DNA of 22,712 bases, taken from Thecamonas trahens ATCC 50062. Lineage: Eukaryota; Apusozoa; Apusomonadida; Apusomonadidae. The position numbers and the translations under genes are program-made. Every line of letters begins with the position of its first letter. Position 1 is the first letter of the stretch. Below, in pieces: positions 1-7,400 of this stretch. The notes below the pieces were generated by a model that was not told the DNA's origin, made no database searches, and saw only the letters and a program-made list of their open reading frames with translations. The DNA is taken from the NCBI RefSeq assembly GCF_000142905.1, contig NW_013657653.1, forward strand, positions 318,026 to 340,737, given 5' to 3'.

Positions 1-221
1 TCATGGACCAGACAAGCGAAAGCATGATGGGAACCTCGACGAGAACGCCGACCACATTGACAAGCACGGCACTGGAATCAAAGGCCGTACGAGGCGATGG
101 CAACGGCGACGCCGAGCTCGAAAAAGTTGGAAGAGGAGATAAAGGTCGCAGGCGCAGCCACATTGAACGGAAGCCGGGCGTACCAGGCGAGGACAGCTGC
201 GATGGCAAAGACCAGATAGGT
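1..221 (-). pseudogene. C-terminal fragment of an ACR3-family arsenite permease, 5'-truncated and frame-broken
   Basis: Read on the minus strand, 221 down to 81 encodes a membrane helix ([19 protein letters not shown]) followed by the signature [17 protein letters not shown]. After a one-base shift, 79 down to the window edge continues as DSSAVLVNVVGVLVEVPIML. Together these match the last two transmembrane helices of ACR3-type arsenite/H+ antiporters, where SNFFELAVAVAI..GLxSGAALATVVGVLVEVPVML is strongly conserved. In the unshifted frame a TGA follows directly after YGL. The roughly 300 residues that should lie upstream are absent, because the MgtE-like gene occupies that DNA on the other strand. 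A pyrimidine-rich stretch ending in CTGCAG lies just before base 221, so this could once have been an internal exon. It is most likely a gene relic; a sequencing error plus an assembly join is the alternative. The family call is firm, and the functional state is not. Confidence 0.72.
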
Positions 222-312
222 CTGCAGGGAGAGCGCGTGGGGTGGCGAGAGAGGGAGGCACCTGACTTGGCTGGGGGCAGAGGACGGCAGGTCGGGGGCT
301 GGTGGGAGAGGC

Positions 313-993
313 ATGGCTCACAAACGGAGGGATGGGCAAGTGCAAGAAGAACGAGTTTCAGGTGAGGCGGTGGCGGTGGGCGCAGCAGTGGGGGTGGCGG
401 CGACGGTGTGGGCCAGGGGTGGACTGCTGGTGGCGCTGCTGATGCTGCAGTCGGTGTCGGGGGCGGTGCTGGGCGCGTTTGAGGCTCTGGTCAAGGCGCA
501 TGTCATTGTGGTTGTCTCTCTGACCATGGCGGTGGGCGCGGGAGGGAACGCGTCGAATCAGGCTGCGGTGGCGATGATCCGCGCTCTGGCCACCGGATCG
601 GTGACGCCTGCGACGGCGGTGAGGGCCATGGCTCGTGAAGCCGCCATCGGCCTGGGGCTGGCGGCGGTGATGGCTGCGGCGGCCGGCGCTCGGACGGCGT
701 ATGCGGTGACGATCGGTGGCGCAGCGCCGGACGATGAGGCTTTGGTCACCGCGTCGATTGCCGCCATCGCCATTGCTGTCGGTGCCATCGTCTTTATCTC
801 GGTCGTCCTGGGAGCGAGCCTCCCGCTCGCGCTCCATGCCATCGGACTCGACCCTGCGCACGCCGGGCCTGTTGCCCAGGTCTCGATGGACATCATCGGT
901 GTCGCCGTCGTGTGCGTCGTCTGTGGCGCGCTGCTTCCCACTCCAGCGGCGGGCGCAGCGACTATGGCTGGTCACGATGCGACTGAGTTGTAA
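313..993 (+). CDS. MgtE/SLC41-type divalent cation (Mg2+) transporter, single domain
   Basis: This 226-residue protein carries one MgtE membrane domain. A first helix at about residues 35-60 ([18 protein letters not shown]) is followed by the hallmark glycine/asparagine loop [10 protein letters not shown] at about 75-84 and RALATG at 90-95. The family's late signature is [20 protein letters not shown] at about 178-197, where the DPA and the later Asp line the cation pathway in characterised MgtE proteins. The start is the first ATG after an in-frame stop at 217-219. There is no N-terminal cytosolic N/CBS region as in bacterial MgtE, and only one domain copy, whereas animal SLC41 proteins have two. 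It therefore probably works as a dimer or is a minimal paralogue. Expected role: Mg2+ or related cation movement across a membrane. The N-terminal 30 residues have no counterpart I recognise, and the gene abuts an ACR3 relic, so a rearranged 5' end is possible. Confidence 0.83.
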   Translation: MAHKRRDGQVQEERVSGEAVAVGAAVGVAATVWARGGLLVALLMLQSVSGAVLGAFEALVKAHVIVVVSLTMAVGAGGNASNQAAVAMIRALATGSVTPATAVRAMAREAAIGLGLAAVMAAAAGARTAYAVTIGGAAPDDEALVTASIAAIAIAVGAIVFISVVLGASLPLALHAIGLDPAHAGPVAQVSMDIIGVAVVCVVCGALLPTPAAGAATMAGHDATEL

Positions 994-1261
994 ACCGTTG
1001 TTGTCGACCCAGAGCCTGACCACCACCACCCCACTAGCCGCTGCCGCCACCACAACCGGCCACCACTCGACCACACACACACGCACACACACACACTCTC
1101 TCTCTCTCTCTCTCTAATCCCATCACCCACCCGCCATCCACCCACACATCCACACCCACGCCCACCCGTCTACCGCCTTCCCCTTGCCCACGCTCAACCA
1201 GTAGAGCCAGCCCGTCTCGATCCGTCAACCGCCCCACCCCGCCCACTGCCCACGTACCCAG

Positions 1262-1324
<63 letters not shown>
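994..1324 (+). other. Intergenic spacer with (CA)n and (CT)n tracts
   Basis: This 331-bp spacer lies between the MgtE-like gene and the carrier gene, both on the plus strand. It holds an interrupted CA stretch at about 1072-1094, a CT tract at about 1095-1115, pyrimidine-rich sequence, and the (CA)30 tract listed separately. I see no RNA gene or credible ORF. It must contain the 3' end of the upstream transcript and the promoter and 5' UTR of the downstream one. Confidence 0.7.
1263..1322 (+). repeat. Perfect (CA)30 microsatellite ending 2 nt before a start codon
   Basis: Sixty bases of uninterrupted CA end at 1322, and the carrier gene's first ATG is at 1325-1327. If the ATG at 1325 is used, the tract lies in the 5' UTR or core promoter. 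Length polymorphism between strains is expected for a pure dinucleotide tract of this size. Confidence 0.97.
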
Positions 1325-1325
<1 letters not shown>

Positions 1326-2443
1326 TGTTGCAGAGACAGCGGTCCCTGCGGTGGACGTCTGTAGAGCCACCACGGAGTGAAGGAGTCGCGCCGGCCGGAG
1401 GTGGTGAAGGCAGCGGCTGGCATTCGGCGCGGCCGGCGGCGCCCACTACTGGCGGCGGGCGCGGGCTGGTGAACTCGGCAACGATGCGGCTGGTGGCGAC
1501 GTTTGTGTTCTGGTTTGCATCGTCGATTGTATCATCAAACGTGAAGAAGGCAGTGCTGAACGGGATCTCATTGCCGCTGGCGCTGACAACGTTCCAGTTT
1601 GGGGCGTGCGCGACGTGCACTCTGCTGTACATCCGTGTCTTCCGCATCCCGTCGCAGCCACACGGACGCGGGTACGGCAAGGCCGCGGCGGTGGCGCCGG
1701 ACGCGCTGCCGCTACATCACGACGAGCGGCCGCACATGCAGCATGCGCTGACGCTCAACGAGATGCTTACCAAGGTTGTGCCGCTCTCGCTCACCCAAGT
1801 CGCGGCGCACTTCTTCACGGCCTTCTCCATGTCGCTTGTCCCGGTCTCGTACATGCACACGGTCAAGGCCATGGGCCCGATCTTCACCATTATTGTCTCG
1901 ACAGTCTTTCTCAGCAAGAGCTATCCGCGCAAGGTATGGATTGCGCTCATGTTCATCTTTCTTGGCGTCTCGCTGGCGTCGGCCACTGAGCTGGTCTTTG
2001 ACATGCTCGGCCTCATTGCAGCGGCGTCGTCGGCGCTCATTGGCGTCATCCAGTCGCTGTACTCGAAGCACATGCTGAGCTCGATGTCGATCTCGCACGA
2101 GCATCTGCTGTTCTACTCGTCGGCTGTTTCGTTTGTCATTCTTCTTCCTGTGGCGCTCGTCTACGACGGGGTCCGTGTTCTCGACGCGCGGCTGTCCGAG
2201 GTTGGCTGGCTGCTGGTGCTCCTTGCCGGCTCACACTTTGGCCAGTCGATCGGTGCCTTCCAGTTCCTGGCGTATGTGACGCCGCTAGCGTATGCCATCG
2301 CCAACACTTGCAAGCGCCTGGCCATCATTGTCTCGTCCGTCGTTTACTTTGCACACCCGGTCTCTGCGCTCAACGCGCTCGGTATGCTCATTGCGTTTGG
2401 TGGACAGGCTGCGTATGTGGTCATCAAGTCGTCAGGCCGCTAA
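1325..2443 (+). CDS. Triose-phosphate-translocator family carrier (SLC35E-like drug/metabolite transporter)
   Basis: The 372-residue product has about ten hydrophobic helices from residue 54 onward (MRLVATFVFWFASSIVSSNV). Family landmarks include the first-helix FWFASSIVSSNVKKAVLN, the middle block FSMSLVPVSYMHTVKAMGP at about 170-190, and the late block IANTCKRLAIIVSSVVYF, which resembles the conserved Lys/Arg-containing helix of nucleotide-sugar and triose-phosphate transporters. It ends in NALGMLIAFGGQAAYVVIKS. Members exchange phosphorylated sugars or nucleotide sugars across Golgi, ER or plastid membranes; the substrate cannot be read from the sequence. Residues 1-53 are hydrophilic and basic, and may be a targeting leader or untranslated sequence. 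The ATG at 1484 would give a canonical-length N-terminus, and both ATGs have A at -3. The stop lies 46 nt from the convergent neighbour's stop. Confidence 0.9.
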
Positions 2444-2489
2444 TTGTGAGCTGGACAGTGGTGCCTGTGGGTGTGCGGACGGCTCTCGA

Positions 2490-3728
2490 TCAGTGGTGGT
2501 GCCCCTTGCACTCTCGCCCGCCGTGTGAATGCCGCCCTGATGCAGCAGCGTGGCGACAGGTAGTGCCACATTTCCGCGGAAAGCGGACGACGTTGGAGCA
2601 CATGGCGCGACCAATGATGACCACGGCGAGAATGACGCAAAAGACGATCGGGAGCGCAACGAGGAAGACGCTGACCGGGTCGTTGTCGTCAGCCCAAGCA
2701 CCCGCAGACTTGCTGATGAGGTGCGGGACGACTATGGTCTTCCAGAACTCGTCGCCCGCGCGCCCTGCGCCGCACACAACGACAGCTTCGTCCAAAATGG
2801 TAAAGCCGGCGTCGAAGCACCTGCCTCGTGGGGCAAGGACAGCCGCCTCGTCGCCGACACGCAGCGCGCACCAGCCGCCCACGCCCTCGGCGACAGTGGC
2901 CAAGCGTTCGAGCTCGCCGCCGGCAGCCTCCACCGCGGCCGAGTATGGTGCAACGAGCAGAGTAGGGAACGTCGCCGCACCCCGCTCGACAGTCTCAAGC
3001 AGTGCTGCGAGAAGGTGGCCGGTAGCGGCAGCAGCCACATCGGCTTCGACAAACACGCCCGAGATCGGGCCCTCGCCGGCGAGCACGTCTGCGGCGGCAG
3101 CGGTCGAAGCGTGACCGACCGCGGAGCAGAGACCAAGGTTGGCGACGACGTCGTCGACGATAGGTGTGCCTGCGGTGACGGCACCGTCCCACAGGACGTC
3201 GACGTGCGGCGCATCGCCGGCTCGCGCAGCGTTGTTGAGAGCCTTGGCGAGGTTGACAAAGCGGGCAAAGTAGCCGAGGACAAGTTCAGTCTCACCCCCG
3301 GGCACCGCGACGTGAACAAAGGTTCTCTTTGGTGAGCGATCGGCAGTGTACGCAGCGTCGAGCAGAGCTTCGTGCAGATCGCCGAGGAGCGCCGAGGAGT
3401 GGTCGCTCCTCGCAGCCAACGTTGCCGCGCGCTGGCTCTTGACCAGCGCGGCCGAGCAGTGCATGGGCGAGAGGATGGACGGCGCGGCGGCACCCAGAGG
3501 CAACTGCGTCCATGCATCCTCGAGCGCGCATGCTGCTGACAAGGCCGCTGGTCGCGGAACGGGTGAGCTCGCCGAGGCAGGCAGAGCCTGCTGGGCACCA
3601 CCGGCGCGTGTGGCGGAGGCAGCTGGCGCCATGCCGTCCTGGGCGCCGGTAGCCAGCCACCACACGCAAGCCGCCACGAGAGCAGCCGCCAGCAGCAGGG
3701 CTAGGCGGACACGTGCAAAGTGGTCCAT
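2490..3728 (-). CDS. Unrecognised membrane protein with N-terminal signal anchor and C-terminal transmembrane helix
   Basis: I do not recognise this 412-residue protein. It begins MDHFARVR followed by a strong hydrophobic segment (about residues 9-27, LALLLAAALVAACVWWLAT), typical of a signal peptide or signal anchor. A roughly 320-residue Ala-rich domain follows, with several Cys residues and an Asp/Glu-rich character suited to a lumenal or extracellular location. A second helix lies at about 351-373 (PVSVFLVALPIVFCVILAVV), then a 39-residue basic Cys/His-rich tail ending in HHH. The ATG at 3728 was chosen because the signal-like helix follows at once. The same frame stays open upstream through the minisatellite, so a longer N-terminus is formally possible but would bury the signal. 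Coding is supported by a continuous frame, coherent topology and placement between well-defined neighbours. Confidence 0.6.
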   Translation of the reverse strand: MDHFARVRLALLLAAALVAACVWWLATGAQDGMAPAASATRAGGAQQALPASASSPVPRPAALSAACALEDAWTQLPLGAAAPSILSPMHCSAALVKSQRAATLAARSDHSSALLGDLHEALLDAAYTADRSPKRTFVHVAVPGGETELVLGYFARFVNLAKALNNAARAGDAPHVDVLWDGAVTAGTPIVDDVVANLGLCSAVGHASTAAAADVLAGEGPISGVFVEADVAAAATGHLLAALLETVERGAATFPTLLVAPYSAAVEAAGGELERLATVAEGVGGWCALRVGDEAAVLAPRGRCFDAGFTILDEAVVVCGAGRAGDEFWKTIVVPHLISKSAGAWADDNDPVSVFLVALPIVFCVILAVVIIGRAMCSNVVRFPRKCGTTCRHAAASGRHSHGGRECKGHHH

Positions 3729-3842
3729 GCGAAGAGGTGAGGTGAAGTGCAGGGAGGAAAGGGGTGGGGATGGGGGTGAGTGGGGCTGGGGCTGGGGTGC
3801 GCGGGTGGGGTTGGAGGCGGTGGTTGGGGTATTGAGATAGCT

Positions 3843-4318
3843 GGGCCCATTGGTGATGGTTGGAGATGGTGGGCCCATTGGTGATGGTTGGAGATGGTGG
3901 GCCCATTGGTGATGATGGGAGATGGTGGGCCCATTGGTGATGATGGGAGATGGTGGGCCCATTGGTGATGGTTGGAGATGGTGGGCCCATTGGTGATGGT
4001 TGGAGATGGTGGGCCCATTGGTGATGGTTGGAGATGGTGGGCCCATTGGTGATGATGGGAGATGGTGGGCCCATTGGTGATGGTTGGAGATGGTGGGCCC
4101 ATTGGTGATGGTTGGAGATGGTGGGCCCATTGGTGATGGTTGGAGATGGTGGGCCCATTGGTGATGGTTGGAGATGGTGGGCCCATTGGTGATGATGGGA
4201 GATGGTGGGCCCATTGGTGATGGTTGGAGATGGTGGGCCCATTGGTGATGGTTGGAGATGGTGGGCCCATTGGTGATGGTTGGAGATGGTGGGCCCATTG
4301 ATTCTGGTTGGAGATGGT
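3843..4318. repeat. 28-bp minisatellite, 17 head-to-tail copies
   Basis: Units start every 28 nt exactly, from 3843 to 4291, each opening with GGGCCCATTGG. Two sub-types alternate, differing only in GATGGTTGGAG (type A) versus GATGATGGGAG (type B). The order is A A B B A A A B A A A A B A A A, and the 17th copy is diverged (ATTGATTCTGG). Spacing never varies and there are no spacers between units. On the minus strand every intact unit contains CACCAATGGGCCC, that is, a CCAAT pentamer overlapping an ATG. Because 28 is one more than a multiple of three, three units make an 84-nt cycle, and the minus strand is open in all three frames across the array. Confidence 0.97.
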
Positions 4319-4357
4319 GATGGCTAAACCCATGCATCATTGCTGGTGTTGGCGGAA

Positions 4358-4371
4358 TGCTGATTGGCTGG
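4358..4371 (-). promoter_or_regulatory. Canonical inverted CCAAT box (NF-Y-type)
   Basis: The plus strand reads GCTGATTGGCTGG, whose complement is CCAGCCAATCAGC, a full match to the RRCCAATSR consensus of NF-Y/CBF. It lies about 55-65 nt upstream of the ATG at 4426, the usual distance for a CCAAT box close to a transcription start. This is pattern-based; factor binding is inferred. Confidence 0.5.
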
Positions 4372-4425
4372 GGGGCCACTCGTCTCGCCCTTTCACCCGA
4401 ACAGGCCACGACGTACTGACTGACC

Positions 4426-7400
4426 ATGGCGGTCCATGGCGTGCAGACGCCCTCCGAAGTCGTCAAGAAGGCCACAATGGCCCTGCTGGCAGCTACAAAG
4501 GCCGTTCACGCACAAGTGCCTAATGGAGAGCCACTTGTGTCCGCTGCCGCTGCCTACGCTCGTGCCCTTGGCACCAAGCTCCAGCTGAAGACCTCGTCGT
4601 ACGCGTGCGCCGAAGCCGCTCTGGCCACGGGCGTCGCCGCAGGTCTTCCGCAAGTCATCGCCGCCCTTGTCGCCTGGCGCGAGGCGCACCCGGACGAGGC
4701 GCATACGCCGGCGGTGGCCTCGCTCGCCGCTGCCTGGGCTGCTGCCGCTGCCGACGTCGGCTGCGTCGCCGGCGACCTCGCCCAGCACACGGTCGCCAAC
4801 GCCGACCTCTCCGCCGGTCTCTCGCGCCGCCCGGCCGCCTTGCCTCCGTCACCGGCGGCGTCGTCGTACGCGCTTCTGGCAACCATACTCCGCGCGCTAC
4901 TTGCGCCCGACGCGGCTGACATCGGCCCCGTCGTCCGCGTCGCCTCGGCAGGCCTCCTTGCTGAGGCTGCCGCTGTCTTCAATCCAGACGCTGTCGAGTC
5001 ATGGGCAACGCAGCTCGACATGCTCTGTGGCGCCATCGAGACCTACGCCGACGACCCAGCGAGCCTTCCGCGACCGGCATCGGGTCCGCCGCTCCTTCTG
5101 CACCTTCGCTCGTGGCGCCAGCTGGCGTCGGACGTCGCCGCCGCCGCGCCCACCGCCTCCCTCTACTCGGCAGCCACCTACTTTGCCAGGCTCTTCAACA
5201 AGCTCGTCGCTCACATCCGCGACAACGGCGCTGTCGTCTCTAACCTCTTCCATTACCAAAAGATGTCGGCCTCGCTCGGCATGCCCAAGAAGGTTGTTGT
5301 CTCGCTTGTCGAGGCCTTTGCCGCCATGCGGACCGCCGGCGCAGACGTCGCCTCCAACCCGACCGCCGCGGAGTGGACTCGCATCCGCTCGGTCGTCACC
5401 GAGCTCCTTCCGCTCGCCGTCGAGACCATCACCACCTGCACCCGCATGCAGGCCGCGCTCCCACCTTCGCCATTCACTGACGTCCTTCTCACTCTGCTCA
5501 ATGAGCTCTGGGCTGTCGCCCGCGTTCTCGGCAAGGCGCTGGCAACCTTTAACGCAGCCATCACCTCCCCGCGGCTTCTCTCTGACGACGCATGGGATCC
5601 GCTGCTCAAGGTCATTGTCGGCCTGGCATCCGCCGCAGAGTCTGCAGACGCTGGCTTGCTTGCGCCGGCCAGCTATACCGCAGGGTCGGCCGCCGACGCA
5701 AAGGCTGCCGTCAATTCCCAGCTGGAGGTCGTCCTCGCCGCTGTCGGTAGCCTCGGCGAAGCCATCGTCGACGAGGTCGTGTGGCCCATCTGTGCCACCC
5801 ACGGCGCCGCGCTCGCTGACCTCGTGCAAAAGGTGACCCAGCTGACGCTCATGAGCGTTCGGCTTGCCCGCAGCGTGCCGAATGAGACCGGCACAGCCTT
5901 TCTGGGCTGGATTCGATTCGTTGTCTCTGAGCTCGTTGCCGTCATCCACTTCGCTGCCTCGGCACTCCACGAGTCGTCGCCGCCGGCGTACGCCGTCTGG
6001 CTCGCGCAGATGAACGCTGACTCTACCGCCGCCGCTGCCGCTGCCGGCTCCGGCATGGCCGCCGTAAGCACCGATGACGACACCGCGCTCCTCGGCGGCG
6101 GTGCGTACGTCATCGGTGAGCTCTGTGCTGCTCTCCAGGCTGCGTTTCACCCCGCGCTCGCCAGCGAGCTGGTCCTCGACGGCCTGCCGCTGATCACCAC
6201 AGCTGCCGCCGACGCCGCTTCCGCCGTCGTTACTTCTATTTCACCGTACGTGGTGCCGGCCGGGAGCCTGGTGCCGGCGGCGGTTCTCGTTGCTGATTCT
6301 GTGCCTGTGGCGAGTGGGCTAGGTGCGAGTGAGGCCGGCGGCGGTGTCACGCCAGGCCTTGTCGCGTGTGTTGCGCTGGCTAGAGTCGACGCGCTAGCGG
6401 CGGCGAGTGCCAAGCTCGCCGATCTCGGTTCTAAGCAAGATGTCCAGCTTTCGACGCTGGTGATGCTGGGAACGGATGCGGTCGAGGCTGCCACCGCTCT
6501 CGTGACCCTGTGTTCGGCACTGGGCGCATCGCTTGACCCGGTCCGCGGACGGACTCTCGCGGCGCTCGGGGCACATGGCAAGATTGCGGCGTCGGTCCTG
6601 GTCCGGTTCGGTGAGTCGGCAACAGGCTCGCTCCCGCGGCTCTCCAAAGCAGTCATCGAGCCGCTTGTCTCTGGTCTTGCCCGTCACTGCACCCGAGTGC
6701 TCGATGTGCTCTGTGGCCCGTCAGCCATCGCTCCTGAGCTCCTTGCACAGTGGGTCGAGGGTTGGGGCGCGCCATCGCGCGAGGCCGTCGACGCCCGCGT
6801 GGCTGAGCTGGCGCGCGCATGTACCGCTGCCGCCGCCGTCGCAACCAGCGATTCATCTGCTGTCGGTGTTGGGAGCAGCGGTGCCGGGCCGGCGAGCTCC
6901 CGTGGCGCCGAAGCGCCCTCGGCGCCGGTCGACATTGACGCCCTTGTCTCGGGTCTCCAGTCGGCTATGTGGCGCGGGCCGCAGGGTGTGGCGGCCTCGA
7001 TGGGCAATGTGACGCCAGACCTTGCCGAGGAGCGAACTCGGCTGACCCGCGCACTGGACGAGCTCCGCGAGGGCAACACCGAGCTGCTGCGACTGATGAC
7101 TGAGGATTCGCTAGTCTCAGGCATTGTGCTCGACGAGGTCATTGGCGCGCCACTCAAGGCTCTTGTCCTTGGGTGCATGCAGGTCTTTCTTGTCCTGCCG
7201 AATGCAACGGCAACTACAGCGGGCGACTCGCACTACGCCAACGTGGCCAAGATGGGCGTTGCGCTTTGCTCGGCGTATGCGCGGGTCTTTGACCTCGGCT
7301 CTGTTGCGCCGTCGGGCAAGCACCTGCTGTTCGCGGCGCAGCGGCTGGAGGCCCTCGACACTCTTCGGGCGGTCCACGAGCAGATCCGTGACAACGGGCG

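Larger units (their letters stand above)
3729..4425. promoter_or_regulatory. Divergent intergenic region dominated by a 28-bp minisatellite
   Basis: This 697-bp spacer separates two divergent start codons, so it should hold both promoters. Bases 3729-3842 are G-rich on the plus strand, 3843-4318 is the minisatellite, and 4319-4425 is unique sequence containing a canonical inverted CCAAT box. No RNA gene is visible. Confidence 0.6.

Noticed and set aside
84-104. A 19-nt GT...AG segment as an intron explaining the ACR3 frame break
   Set aside because: Removing it would delete the conserved YGLDS residues, and it is too short to splice.
3843-4318. 28-bp repeats as a CRISPR array
   Set aside because: Units are directly head-to-tail with no unique spacers, the context is eukaryotic and no cas genes are present; it is a minisatellite.
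2490-4475. A 661-codon minus-strand frame running through the minisatellite into the membrane-protein gene
   Set aside because: The repeat is open in all three minus frames simply because its unit lacks stops, and the signal-like helix right after the ATG at 3728 argues that this is the real start.
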